From NCBI GenBank assembly GCA_017512365.1, contig JAFWGQ010000059.1, positions 1 through 64,000 on the forward strand: 64,000 bases of DNA. Direction: 5' to 3'. Positions 32,885 through 42,024 of this stretch are shown here, one piece after another. Position 1 is the stretch's first letter; each line of letters starts with the position of its first letter. A program made the position numbers and the translations under genes. The notes beneath the pieces are model-generated. The model was not told the origin of the DNA, did no database searches, and saw nothing but the letters and a program-made list of their open reading frames with translations. Source of the DNA: Mogibacterium sp. Its GTDB lineage: Bacteria; Bacillota; Clostridia; Peptostreptococcales; Anaerovoracaceae.

Positions 32885-32902
32885 AAACAGAGTAAAAAAC
32901 TG

Positions 32903-35569
32903 ATGGACAAAAAATGGAATGTATACCCAAGGCCTCAGCTGGTCAGAGATGACTGGCTGAGCCTTGATGGTGAATGGGATCTCAGGATACATAAAGGGGC
33001 CGAGGGCATGGCGCCGGCAAAGGCCGATAAGATCACTGTGCCGTACTGCCCTGAGAGCAGACTGAGCGGCATAGAAAAGAGGATCGCAGCGGATGAGGTC
33101 ATGGTCTATGAGCGCTCTTTTGTGCTGCCTGACAAATGGCTCAAAAAGCACATCATCCTGCATTTCGGAGCAGTCGACCAGACCGCGAAGGTATTCGTCA
33201 ACGACGAGCCTGCCGCTGAACACGAGGGAGGCTATCTTCCGTTTGAAGCCGACATAACGGATCTTGTAAAGAAAGGCATGAACAGGCTGAGGGTCGAAGC
33301 GGCCGACAGGCTGGATCACAGGTACCCGTGGGGCAAGCAGAAGAACGACAACGGCGGGATGTGGTATACGCCTGTATCCGGCATCTGGCAGAGCGTGTGG
33401 CTCGAGCCTGTAAGCGAAAAACACGTCACATCGCTCAAGATAGATTCCGGCGCGGACTGGGTAGAGATAAGGGCTTACGGCATCGAAGCCGGGACCATCG
33501 AGCTGCTCGGAGAAAAGCACGATCTGATAAAAGAGACCGCTACCGAGGACATCTGTGCCGGCATACGCATCGACATACATCATCCGCATCTGTGGTCGCC
33601 TGAAGATCCTTTCCTCTACGATTTCGTCATAGAAGGAGAGGGCGGCGACAGGATAGAGTCGTACTTCGCTCTGAGGACTCTCTCCATAGAAGAGGAAAAC
33701 GGGGTAAAGAGGCTCTGTCTGAACGGAAAGCCTTACTTTTTCAACGGAGTTCTGGATCAGGGATACTGGCAGGACGGCATATATACTCCGCCGGAGCCTG
33801 AGTCTTTCGCAGAGGACATACTGGCCATGAAGTCCCGTGGCTTCAACACCCTCAGAAAACACATCAAGATCGAACCGGAGCTGTTCTACTGCGAGTGCGA
33901 CAGGCTCGGCATGATAGTGTTCCAGGACATGGTCAACAATTCGGAATACTCGTTCATAAGAGATACGATACTGCCGACTGTGGGTCTGAAGCGCCTCAAT
34001 GACAGGAATCTGCATCCCGATCCGGAAAGCAGAAGGCTGTTCATGGAACACATGGAGGGTACAGTCAGACATCTGTACAACCATCCTTCAATATGCTACT
34101 GGACCATATTCAACGAGGGCTGGGGACAGTTCGAGTCGGACTCGGCTTACGACAGGCTGAAGGCGCTAGATCCGGTCAGGTTCATCGACAGCACATCGGG
34201 ATGGTTCCACGGCAGCAGGAGCGATGTGGACAGCTGCCACGTGTACTTCAAAGCCATAGATGTAAGGCCCGGAGACAGACCTCTCGTGCTCAGCGAGTTC
34301 GGAGGGTATTCGTGCAGGATACCCGGCCATGTATACAGCGAAAAGAACTACGGTTACCGGAAGTGCGTCGACGAATCAGCTCTGATGAACGATCTTATGG
34401 AGCTGTATACGAAGGAAGTCGAGCCGCTAATGGAAAAAGGGCTTTCAGCTGCCATTTACACTCAGCTGTCCGATGTCGAGGAGGAGACCAACGGCATCCT
34501 TACTTACGACAGGGAATACGCGAAATTCGATTCATATACGGGAACGGGCCGGATAGAGATAATCGGGAACCACACCGACCATCAGGGCGGAAGGGTGATC
34601 TGCGCCCCGACGGATCATAAGATAAGAGCATATGTCGCGAACAATCACAAAAATGTGATAAAGGTCGCATCGGAGGGTTTTGCCCCGTTTGAAGTGAGCC
34701 TCAGCGACAGGAACACATTCGAGAAGGGCACATCGGAGGCGCTGCTGACCGGCCTGCTGGACTGCTTTGCTGCTCAGTTCGGAGAATTCGAAACAGAGGG
34801 CAGGGGGATCGATGTGTACATGAAGAGCGAGGTCGGAGTCGGAAGCGGCCTGAGCTCATCGGCTGCATTTGAGATACTGCTCGCAAGGATAATAAACGAA
34901 AAATATTTCGACGGCAGAGCGGATGCAGTAGAGCTCGCAAAGATAGCACAGGCTGCGGAGCGCGATTATTACGGCAAGCCGTGCGGGATGCTCGATCAGC
35001 TTGCCATAAGCCTGGGAAGACCGGCTATGCTGGACTTCGGAAGTCCTGATCCGGAAATAGAGCTTCTGGATCTAGACCTTTCGTCCGCCGGCTATGAACT
35101 CATCGTGGTGCCTACCGATTCGAGCCATGATGATCTCGATGACGAATACGCTTCCGTACCGGACGACATGTTCGCGGTCGCTCATGCCATGGGCATCGGA
35201 AAGCTCGGGGAGTACAACGAAGAGCAGTTCAAAAGAAAGCTCCCGATGCTGCAGGAGATGGTCGAAAACGGCGAGCTCACAGAACTGCAGCTCAACAGGG
35301 CAAAGCACTTCTACGATGAGAACGAGAGAGTGCTGGCCGCCGCGGAAGCCCTCAAGGCCGGCAATATAAACAGATTCATCCAGTGCATCAACGCCTCGGG
35401 CCTGAGCTCGGAAAATCTTCTCGAGAACGTGGTCCCGCCGGGAGTCGATGAGAACGGGCTCTCAAGAGCTCTCGCCGAATACAGGACAAAGCCCGATACG
35501 GCGGCGGTAAGGCTTATCGGGGGAGGCTTCGGAGGTTCGATCCTGGTCATCCGCCGGATAGTTAAATAA
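32903..35569 (+). CDS. GH2 glycosidase fused in frame to galactokinase
   Basis: 888 residues. Residues 1 to about 545 are a compact GH2 enzyme: WNVYPRPQLVRDDWLSLDGE, acid/base Glu in WTIFNEGWGQF (near 402), nucleophile Glu in VLSEFGGYSCRIPGH (near 463), ending TNGILTYDREY. From about 547 the frame continues as galactokinase: sugar-binding GRIEIIGNHTDHQGG, the ATP loop VGVGSGLSSSAAFE (near 645) and the C-terminal RLIGGGFGGSILV. About 30-55 N-terminal residues that free galactokinases of this group carry before the GNHTDH motif are missing. It could be a working bifunctional enzyme that releases and phosphorylates galactose, or an accident of an in-frame deletion. The ribosome site is poor. Confidence 0.75.
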   Translation: MDKKWNVYPRPQLVRDDWLSLDGEWDLRIHKGAEGMAPAKADKITVPYCPESRLSGIEKRIAADEVMVYERSFVLPDKWLKKHIILHFGAVDQTAKVFVNDEPAAEHEGGYLPFEADITDLVKKGMNRLRVEAADRLDHRYPWGKQKNDNGGMWYTPVSGIWQSVWLEPVSEKHVTSLKIDSGADWVEIRAYGIEAGTIELLGEKHDLIKETATEDICAGIRIDIHHPHLWSPEDPFLYDFVIEGEGGDRIESYFALRTLSIEEENGVKRLCLNGKPYFFNGVLDQGYWQDGIYTPPEPESFAEDILAMKSRGFNTLRKHIKIEPELFYCECDRLGMIVFQDMVNNSEYSFIRDTILPTVGLKRLNDRNLHPDPESRRLFMEHMEGTVRHLYNHPSICYWTIFNEGWGQFESDSAYDRLKALDPVRFIDSTSGWFHGSRSDVDSCHVYFKAIDVRPGDRPLVLSEFGGYSCRIPGHVYSEKNYGYRKCVDESALMNDLMELYTKEVEPLMEKGLSAAIYTQLSDVEEETNGILTYDREYAKFDSYTGTGRIEIIGNHTDHQGGRVICAPTDHKIRAYVANNHKNVIKVASEGFAPFEVSLSDRNTFEKGTSEALLTGLLDCFAAQFGEFETEGRGIDVYMKSEVGVGSGLSSSAAFEILLARIINEKYFDGRADAVELAKIAQAAERDYYGKPCGMLDQLAISLGRPAMLDFGSPDPEIELLDLDLSSAGYELIVVPTDSSHDDLDDEYASVPDDMFAVAHAMGIGKLGEYNEEQFKRKLPMLQEMVENGELTELQLNRAKHFYDENERVLAAAEALKAGNINRFIQCINASGLSSENLLENVVPPGVDENGLSRALAEYRTKPDTAAVRLIGGGFGGSILVIRRIVK

Positions 35570-35570
35570 T

Positions 35571-35627
35571 TTACACCCGATTGCCGCTTTCAAGGCAGTT
35601 TACGAGGCGAAAACGGAATCGGGTGTA
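35571..35627. repeat. Inverted repeat with TACACCCGATT arms
   Basis: TACACCCGATT at 35572-35582 pairs with AATCGGGTGTA at 35617-35627 around a 34-nt loop. A further TTACACCC copy lies at about 35651-35658, and the terminator next to it reuses the same GGGTGTAA word, so the 180-nt gap is built from five copies of this octamer in both orientations. Confidence 0.6.
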
Positions 35628-35700
35628 TTTCATTTGCTTTCGGGTCAATTATTACACCCGGCAGGCAATAACGGCAGCAAAAACGATGCTGAAACAAGAA

Positions 35701-35750
35701 AAAGGGTGTAATTTCAGAGGAAGTCCTCTGCAAATTACACCCTTTTTTCT
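35701..35750 (+). terminator. Long-stem rho-independent terminator after the fusion gene
   Basis: AAAGGGTGTAATTT (35701-35714) pairs with AAATTACACCCTTT (35732-35745), and the inner CAGAGG/CCTCTG extends the stem to 20 bp with one bulged C. A T run follows. It ends transcription from the galactosidase side and faces the convergent serA gene. Confidence 0.8.
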
Positions 35751-35796
35751 GTTATAGGTTTTAGTCAGACCCGGATACTTCGGCCGCGGCTTGCAG

Positions 35797-35866
35797 TATC
35801 CTGCAGTACTCTTCATCTGATGACGCAGCCGGAATATCCTACAGTACTCTGCATCTGATGACGCAG
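35797..35866. repeat. Tandem duplication of the serA 3' end
   Basis: Two 32-nt copies (35797-35828 and 35835-35866, period 38) differ at only two positions. The right copy contains the last serA codons and its stop; the left copy lies beyond the stop. Confidence 0.65.
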
Positions 35867-36975
35867 TCGCAGCTGAACGGCGCGGTTCCCTTTTCGACGT
35901 CAGCGATGAAGTAGCCGTAGTCGTTCGCTCTGTTCTTGGCGCCCGCGAAGCCCTTGAGAGCGCTGCCGTAGTGCTCTTTCATCTTTGCCTCGACCTCTTC
36001 GGCCGTCTTGTCGCACTTGACGAGGAAGCAGTGTCTCTCGTCTCCGAGATTCTCGAGAGTGACTCTAGGGAAGTTGACGGAATTCACGATGTTTCCGAAA
36101 TCGAGGTAGTCCATCAGCTGATCCGTAGCCATGATGGCGCAGTTCTCTTCAGCTTCCGCGGTCGATGCACCCAGATGCGGAGTGGCAACGATGCCCTTCT
36201 TGCCTATGTATTCAGGCTCGAGAAGGTCTGTCATGTACTTTCTCATCTTTCCGGATTCGAGAGCCTCGATAACGTCGTCCACGACGATGAGGTCAGGTCT
36301 GGCATAATTCATGAAGATAACGCCGTCCTTCATCTTTGCGATGAGGTCCTTGTTGACCATGCCCTTTGTCGTCGGCAGGGAAGGAACGTGAATAGTGATG
36401 AAGTCGCACTCAGGAACCATCTCTTCGACGCTGTCCTTGAGATCGACTTTAGCTGTCAGGCAAGGATGCGGTGTGAACGCTTCGTATCCGACAACGTTCA
36501 TGCCGAGAGCCTCAGCCGCGTTCGCGATCTTTGCTCCGATGGCTCCGAGACCGATGACTCCGAGAGTCTTGCCGGCGATCTCTGTTCCGGCGAACTGCTT
36601 TTTGCCCTTTTCAACGTCTGCAGCCACATCGCCGCTGAGAGTCTGTCCCCACGCGATGCCTTCGTACATGTTGCGGGCGCCCATGATCATGCCTGCAACA
36701 GCGAGCTCCTTGACGGCGTTCGAGTTGGCGCCCGGAGCGTTGAATACTACGATGCCTTTTTCAGAGCACTTGTCGAGCGGAATGTTGTTGACGCCCGCAC
36801 CGGCTCTTCCGATAGCCAGAAGGTTGTCCGAGAAGTCCATGTCATGCATCTTGAAAGATCTTACGATGATGCCGTTGGCCTTATCGACGTCCTCTGTGAG
36901 CTCATACTTGTCAGTGAGTCTGCAGAGTCCCTTCTGGGAGATGTTGTTGAGCGTACCGATGAAATACTTATCCAT
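35839..36975 (-). CDS. serA: D-3-phosphoglycerate dehydrogenase
   Basis: 378 residues. D-2-hydroxyacid dehydrogenase fold: IGRAGAGVNNIPLDKC, the NAD loop LGVIGLGAIGAKIA, catalytic Arg in MNYARPDLIVVDD, Glu in LLEPEYIGKKGIVATPHLGAS with the catalytic His. The C-terminus is a short ACT-like domain. It catalyses the first step of serine synthesis and lies head to head with serC, which makes the second, across a 288-nt regulatory gap. An AGGACG ribosome site precedes ATG 36975. Its last codons are part of a tandem duplication, so the exact C-terminus (CVIRCRVL) may differ from relatives. Confidence 0.9.
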   Translation of the reverse strand: MDKYFIGTLNNISQKGLCRLTDKYELTEDVDKANGIIVRSFKMHDMDFSDNLLAIGRAGAGVNNIPLDKCSEKGIVVFNAPGANSNAVKELAVAGMIMGARNMYEGIAWGQTLSGDVAADVEKGKKQFAGTEIAGKTLGVIGLGAIGAKIANAAEALGMNVVGYEAFTPHPCLTAKVDLKDSVEEMVPECDFITIHVPSLPTTKGMVNKDLIAKMKDGVIFMNYARPDLIVVDDVIEALESGKMRKYMTDLLEPEYIGKKGIVATPHLGASTAEAEENCAIMATDQLMDYLDFGNIVNSVNFPRVTLENLGDERHCFLVKCDKTAEEVEAKMKEHYGSALKGFAGAKNRANDYGYFIADVEKGTAPFSCDCVIRCRVL

Positions 36976-37120
36976 TTCGTCCTCCGTGTAAAGTAAAAAG
37001 ATAAGAAAAATTAATTGTCTTTATTTCACGACGCGGGATATTACGCGACGCTTCACGAGTACATTCTACATCAAAGGGAAGGGGCTTTCAACAGCGCCGG
37101 CGACTGTTGCAGCTGCAAAA

Positions 37121-37187
37121 AAGAGTCAGGAATCAGGCATTCTTTTGACTCGCTCTGATTGATTAAAGCATGGTGTTGAAGTATACT
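37121..37187 (+). promoter_or_regulatory. serC promoter with upstream dyad
   Basis: TTGATT (37159-37164), 17-nt spacer and TATACT (37182-37187) form a good promoter. Just upstream, GAGTCA...TGACTC with partly matching inner bases (about 37124-37152) forms a dyad that could be an operator for the divergent serA/serC pair or a weak hairpin. Confidence 0.55.
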
Positions 37188-37263
37188 ATAAAGGCTGGGA
37201 CAAGGTCCCGAAAAAACCATTTTTCAAAATTATTAAAGCATAATTATGCGGAGGTACAGACCA

Positions 37264-38358
37264 ATGGCTGATGAATATCGCGTATATAATTTCTCTGCAG
37301 GCCCATCGGTGCTTCCTGAGCCTGTGCTCAGAAAGTGCGCAGCTGAGATGCTCAACTACGAGGGAACAGGCGAGTCCGTAATGGAGATGAGCCACAGATC
37401 TGCTGAGTATCAGAAGATCATCGACGATGCAGAGGCTAATCTGCGCAAGCTGATGAACATTCCTGACGACTACTATGTGCTCTTCCTTCAGGGCGGCGGC
37501 ACACTGCAGTTCTCGATGGTCCCTATCAACCTGATGACGGGAAGCCACAAGGCTGACTACATCGTCGCAGGCCAGTGGGGCAAGAAGGCCTGGGAAGAAG
37601 CCAGGAAATTCGGAGACGCGCGCTGCGTAGCTTCGTCCGAGGAGTCCGTATATACATATATTCCTAAGGTAACAAAGGAAGACATCAGAGATGACGTAGA
37701 TTATGTATATATCTGCTACAACAACACAGTATTCGGAACTCACTACAACGAGATCCCTGATTTCGGCGACCACCTGCTCGTGGCCGACATGTCGTCCTGC
37801 ATCCTCTCCGAGGAGATCGACGTCACGAAGTTCGGCCTCATCTATGCAGGCGCCCAGAAGAACGTCGCTCCTGCAGGCGTGACCATCGTCATCGTCAGAA
37901 AGGACCTCGTAGGACATGCTCCGGAAGGCACACCGATCTATCTCGACTATAAGACGCATGCCGAGAAGGGTTCGATGTACAACACTCCTCCATGCTACGC
38001 CATCTATGTCGCAGGCGAAGTATTCAAGTACCTGCTTGAAAACGGCGGCGTAAAGGCGATGCACGAGAAGGACGTCCGCAAGGCTCAGAAGCTCTATGAT
38101 TATCTTGACTCTTCAAAGCTCTTCAAGCCGACGGTAGCCAAGGAAGACAGATCCCTCATGAACATCACCTTCGTTACAGGCGATGCTGAACTCGACAAGA
38201 AGTTCATCGCAGGCGCGAAGGAGAGAGGCATGATCAACCTCAAGGGCCACAGAAATGCCGGCGGCATGAGAGCTTCGGTATACAACGCGTTCCCTGAGGA
38301 AGGCGTGGATGCTCTGATCGCTTACATGAAGGAATTCGAAGCAGAGAACGCGAAGTAA
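37264..38358 (+). CDS. serC: Phosphoserine aminotransferase
   Basis: 364 residues from ATG 37264, with GGAGG at 37250-37254; an ATG at 37246 overlaps that site. Typical SerC: VYNFSAGPSVLPEPVL, FLQGGGTLQFSMVP, VAGQWGKKAWEEA, the PLP-lysine region YAGAQKNVAPAGVTIVI, and NITFVTGDAELDKKFI near the C-terminus. It makes phosphoserine from phosphohydroxypyruvate and glutamate using pyridoxal phosphate. Partner of serA in the divergent arrangement. A decayed carboxypeptidase homologue follows by 22 nt. Confidence 0.93.
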   Translation: MADEYRVYNFSAGPSVLPEPVLRKCAAEMLNYEGTGESVMEMSHRSAEYQKIIDDAEANLRKLMNIPDDYYVLFLQGGGTLQFSMVPINLMTGSHKADYIVAGQWGKKAWEEARKFGDARCVASSEESVYTYIPKVTKEDIRDDVDYVYICYNNTVFGTHYNEIPDFGDHLLVADMSSCILSEEIDVTKFGLIYAGAQKNVAPAGVTIVIVRKDLVGHAPEGTPIYLDYKTHAEKGSMYNTPPCYAIYVAGEVFKYLLENGGVKAMHEKDVRKAQKLYDYLDSSKLFKPTVAKEDRSLMNITFVTGDAELDKKFIAGAKERGMINLKGHRNAGGMRASVYNAFPEEGVDALIAYMKEFEAENAK

Positions 38359-38380
38359 AAAACTTAGCGGAGAAATTCAG

Positions 38381-40057
38381 GTGTTGAAAAAGATCGACAC
38401 AAGCGGAATGAAAAAACTGATGGTGGCCATCATATCGCTGATGCTGATACTGGTGACCACCATCAGTTATAGTGCGTTTTTTGCATTTGCCGAAGACAAT
38501 GAGCCGGCGCAGGAACAGCCGGCGCAGGAACAGCCGGCGCAGGAGCAGCCGGTCCAGGAGCAGCCGGTTCAGGAACAGCCGGCACAGGAGCAGCCGGTTC
38601 AGGAACAGCCGGCGCAGGAGCAGCCGGTTCAGGAGCAGCCGGCGCAGGAGCAGCCGGTCCAGGAACAGCCGGCGCAGGAACAGCCGGTCCAGGAGCAGCC
38701 GGCGGAAGCAGCGCTGTCTCAGATGAGCGCTTCTTCCTGGATCGTCATGTCCGGGTCGACCAGCCAGATAGTAGCGCAGGGCCATGCCGAAAGAAAGATG
38801 CAGCCGGGAGCCATGACGATGCTCATGACAGCCATGGTCGCCATCGACAACATGTATAACGAGGACGAGCTGAAAAACACAGTGGTCATATCGTCCGAAC
38901 TCGCGGAGGAGGGGACGCTTTTCAAAGAGGGAGAGACCGTGACGGTCGGGGACCTTCTCAGCGCCATGCTTGTGGCGGGGGACTCTCAGGCCGCGGAAGC
39001 GCTCGCTGAATACAGTGCGTCCTCCAGAGAGATATTCATCAACGAGATGAACTCAAAGTGCATGGAGCTGGATATCATGGATACACAGTTCATCAATCCG
39101 GGAGGGACATACGCGGATAAACAGTATTCGACTGCAAAGGACTGCGCGGTCATAGCGCAGGCAGCGATAAGATACCAGAGGATCAAGTACCTTCTGAAAA
39201 AGAAGAGCGTGATCGTTAGGGCATCTACGAAAGAAAACGAAAGAGAGATAGAACTGGTCAGCTGCAATCCGCTGCTGGCGGGCAGTCCTGATCAGACCTA
39301 TAAGTACATAAAAGGCGGTATAAGAGGAGTGCTGGATAAGCCTTCTGCATCCATGCAATACGCAGCCATATCCATGAAGGACGGCATGGAGATGGTAGCC
39401 ATTCTCATGGACTCGGATCCGGCTCTTGCCGCCGCCGAGGCCAGGAGCCTTCTGGAATACGGAGACGCCGGAGCCGAAAAGAATGTCATAGTCAAGGCCG
39501 GCAAGAGAATGGGTACCGCCAGAGTAAAGGGCGGCGTGTGGACAAGAGTCGCCGGATACACGGAGACCAAGGGCTACGCGTATGTACCTCCTGAAGGCAG
39601 CGACAAGCTCATACAGACGCAGGTGGTCATGCTGGACAATCTCCAGGCTCCGCTCAAAGAAGGGGAGAAGGTAGGAGAATTCAGGATATATGTCGCCGAC
39701 GAGCTGAAGGGTACTGTGGATCTGGTGACACATAAGGAGATCGGCGCGGGCTGGCCGCCTTCACAGTGGTATATATCCAACCTTGCTGCCGTGATCATTT
39801 CCATGGTCATCCTCCTCATCCTGGCTTTCATAATAAGGGTGCTGAGCGTGAAGAGGCGCCGGGCGAAGAGAGCCGAAGCCATGCGAAAAGCAAAGATAAG
39901 AGAGATCGCGAGAAAACAGCTCGAGGTCGACGAGGACAGAAAGAGGCGCAACTGGACAGGCTACGGCTATGACGGGATCCCTCTGCGCACGACCAGTGTA
40001 CGGAAAGAAAGTCTTAAGGAAGTTCAGGGGAGCGATGAGAAAGGCCGGGACAAGTGA
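38381..40057 (+). CDS. Inactive D,D-carboxypeptidase (S11) homologue with P[AV]QEQ repeat linker
   Basis: 558 residues from GTG 38381 (GGAG 8 nt upstream); ATG 38408 is an alternative. A signal peptide (KKLMVAIISLMLILVTTIS) is followed by a 65-residue linker of 13 P-A/V-Q-E-Q units. The S11 fold is clear (SWIVMSGSTSQIV, DTQFINPGGTYADKQYSTAKD, SMKDGMEMVAILMDS), but all three catalytic motifs are lost: SxxK reads AMTM, SxN reads AGD, KTG reads LDK. After a beta domain come one membrane helix (AAVIISMVILLILAFIIRVL) and a basic cytoplasmic tail. A membrane-bound non-enzymatic wall protein, perhaps a scaffold or peptidoglycan-binding sensor, is the likeliest reading. Confidence 0.75.
   Translation: MLKKIDTSGMKKLMVAIISLMLILVTTISYSAFFAFAEDNEPAQEQPAQEQPAQEQPVQEQPVQEQPAQEQPVQEQPAQEQPVQEQPAQEQPVQEQPAQEQPVQEQPAEAALSQMSASSWIVMSGSTSQIVAQGHAERKMQPGAMTMLMTAMVAIDNMYNEDELKNTVVISSELAEEGTLFKEGETVTVGDLLSAMLVAGDSQAAEALAEYSASSREIFINEMNSKCMELDIMDTQFINPGGTYADKQYSTAKDCAVIAQAAIRYQRIKYLLKKKSVIVRASTKENEREIELVSCNPLLAGSPDQTYKYIKGGIRGVLDKPSASMQYAAISMKDGMEMVAILMDSDPALAAAEARSLLEYGDAGAEKNVIVKAGKRMGTARVKGGVWTRVAGYTETKGYAYVPPEGSDKLIQTQVVMLDNLQAPLKEGEKVGEFRIYVADELKGTVDLVTHKEIGAGWPPSQWYISNLAAVIISMVILLILAFIIRVLSVKRRRAKRAEAMRKAKIREIARKQLEVDEDRKRRNWTGYGYDGIPLRTTSVRKESLKEVQGSDEKGRDK
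38504..38698 (+). repeat. Thirteen-copy 15-bp tandem repeat coding P[AV]QEQ
   Basis: Consensus CCGGYGCAGGARCAG, coding Pro-Ala/Val-Gln-Glu-Gln. A and V units alternate over much of the array, suggesting expansion by a 30-bp double unit. Copy number is expected to vary between strains. Confidence 0.9.
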
Positions 40058-41973
40058 TGTTCGTTATAGAGGATGAACTGAAAAAACTCCCGACTACACC
40101 GGGCGTATACATGCACAAGGACAGCCTGGGCGAGGTGATCTACGTAGGAAAGGCGGTGAATCTGCGCAACCGCGTCAGGAGCTACTTCAGAAAGACTTCG
40201 CAGGCGGATCCCAAGGTGAGAGCCATGGTCTCCAACATAGCGGAGTTCGAGTACATAAGCTGTGCTACGGAGATGGAGGCTCTCCTTTTGGAATGCAATC
40301 TCATCAAGAAGTACATGCCGCGCTACAATGTGCTTCTCAAGGATGACAAATCATACCCGTACATCGAGGTAACGGTATCCGAAGAGTGGCCGAGGGTCTT
40401 CAGCACCAGGAGGCTTTTGAGGGACGGAAACCGATACTTCGGCCCGTACTCCGACGGCGGCGCCGTGAAGCGCATTCTCGCCATGATCGATGAGATGTAC
40501 CGCTTCAAGAAGTGCAGGCAGCAGGAGTTCAGAAAGGGAGTCAGACCTTGCCTGAATTACTACATCGGAAAATGTCCGGGCATGTGCGTGGACGGGGCGG
40601 ATCATGCCGGGTACATGGAGGACATCGATGAGGTGATCGAGATCCTGAGCGGCAGGGACCGTGCTGCCATGGCGAAGGTCAGGGCAAAGATGGAACAGGC
40701 GTCAGAGGAGATGAGATATGAGGACGCTGCGAAATACAGGGACTACATGAATTCGATGAGGTCGCTCGGAGAGACCCAGAGGGCTACCGTCATAGGCGAC
40801 AGGGACGCGGACATACTAGTGCCTGTCACGGGGAGCAGGACGACAGTCGTCGCTCAGTACAAGGTCAGGGACGGCAGGATGACCGGCCGCGAGATCACAT
40901 ATCTGATGGGGGAATTCACAGGAGGCGAAAGGGATATCCTTTCCTCGTTCATAAAGCAGCACTATCCGGAACTGTCTGCCCTGCCGCGGGAGATACTGCT
41001 CCCGTTCCACATAGAAGACGAGGAACTGCTCGAGGGGTTCCTGGAAAGCATCAACGCAGGCAATGCTGAGGCAGGCTCAGACGTGATGCACAAGACGAGG
41101 ATCGCCGTGCCCGAAAGAGGAGAGAAGAAGGCTCTTCTGAGGTTGGCTCTGGATGATTCCGTAAAGCTAGCGGGCACGCTCGATGAGAAGGCTGACCGCG
41201 AGGCCGAAAGAAGGGAAGCCCTTAAGAAGGAGATAGCCGGCCTCATAGAATACGCTTCGAAGATCAGCGGCAGCGCGCCGGTTCTCATCGCCGATGACGA
41301 CGAGAGAGAATACAGGATCGAGGCTTACGACATATCTAACTTCAACGGTCTTGACACGGTCGGCGGCATGGTCGTATACGAGGGCAGGAAGCCGGTAAGG
41401 AACGACTACAGGAAGTTCAAAGTCAAGACGGCTGAAGGCGATGACTACGGGAGCCTGCGCGAGGTAATGTACAGAAGACTCAAGCGCGCGAGAAAGGGAG
41501 ACGAGGGCTTCAGCACATATCCGGATATCATGTTCATAGACGGAGGCCTGGGACAGGTGCACGCGGTAAAGTCGGTGCTCGACGCGTTCAGGATAGCGAT
41601 ACCGGTGGTCGGCCTTGCCAAGGACGACTCTCACCGCACCAGGGCAGTGGTCTTCGATGACGGACATGAGATAGACCTCAGGGATAACAGGCTGCTCTTC
41701 AGCTACTGCGGTACGATACAGGAGGAAGTCCACCGCTTCGCGATCACATATATGTCGGGTGTCAAGGGTAAGAAGATGATAAAGTCGGCGCTCGAAGATA
41801 TCCCGGGCATAGGACCGAAAAGGAGGGCGGAGCTGCTGCAGAGATTCGGAAGCATGAAGGCTATAAAGGAAGCGGGCTATGAAGAACTGATGAAGACCGG
41901 AGGGCTGAATTCGAAAGTGGCCGAGAGCGTGGTGGAATTCTTTGCGGCTTCTGACGGCAATCTTGATAATTGA
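40057..41973 (+). CDS. uvrC: Excinuclease ABC subunit C
   Basis: 638 residues, complete. GIY-YIG nuclease domain (TTPGVYMHKDSLGEVIYVGKA, NRVRSYF), UvrB-binding UVR motif (KMEQASEEMRYEDAAKYRDY), the RNase H-like endonuclease half (EAYDISNFNGLDTVGGMVVYE, FIDGGLGQVHAV, RDNRLLFSYCGTIQEEVHRFAI) and C-terminal helix-hairpin-helix (LEDIPGIGPKRRAELLQRFGS). It makes the two incisions in nucleotide excision repair. A GTG at 40054 precedes the ATG; the gene overlaps the end of the carboxypeptidase homologue, so it is co-translated with it. uvrA/uvrB are not in the window. Confidence 0.95.
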   Translation: MFVIEDELKKLPTTPGVYMHKDSLGEVIYVGKAVNLRNRVRSYFRKTSQADPKVRAMVSNIAEFEYISCATEMEALLLECNLIKKYMPRYNVLLKDDKSYPYIEVTVSEEWPRVFSTRRLLRDGNRYFGPYSDGGAVKRILAMIDEMYRFKKCRQQEFRKGVRPCLNYYIGKCPGMCVDGADHAGYMEDIDEVIEILSGRDRAAMAKVRAKMEQASEEMRYEDAAKYRDYMNSMRSLGETQRATVIGDRDADILVPVTGSRTTVVAQYKVRDGRMTGREITYLMGEFTGGERDILSSFIKQHYPELSALPREILLPFHIEDEELLEGFLESINAGNAEAGSDVMHKTRIAVPERGEKKALLRLALDDSVKLAGTLDEKADREAERREALKKEIAGLIEYASKISGSAPVLIADDDEREYRIEAYDISNFNGLDTVGGMVVYEGRKPVRNDYRKFKVKTAEGDDYGSLREVMYRRLKRARKGDEGFSTYPDIMFIDGGLGQVHAVKSVLDAFRIAIPVVGLAKDDSHRTRAVVFDDGHEIDLRDNRLLFSYCGTIQEEVHRFAITYMSGVKGKKMIKSALEDIPGIGPKRRAELLQRFGSMKAIKEAGYEELMKTGGLNSKVAESVVEFFAASDGNLDN

Positions 41974-42024
41974 CGTCTTTCCATGGTATATTTAAGAAGC
42001 ATTTCAGGAAAGGAGATTTGCTTT

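Noticed and set aside
32747..34084. A 445-codon minus-strand open frame opposite the GH2-galactokinase gene
   Set aside because: Antisense to catalytic GH2 motifs and without any motif of its own.
38504..38698. Regular 15-bp tandem repeats considered as a CRISPR or minisatellite array
   Set aside because: There are no unique spacers, and the repeat keeps the reading frame of a secreted protein, so it is a coding repeat.
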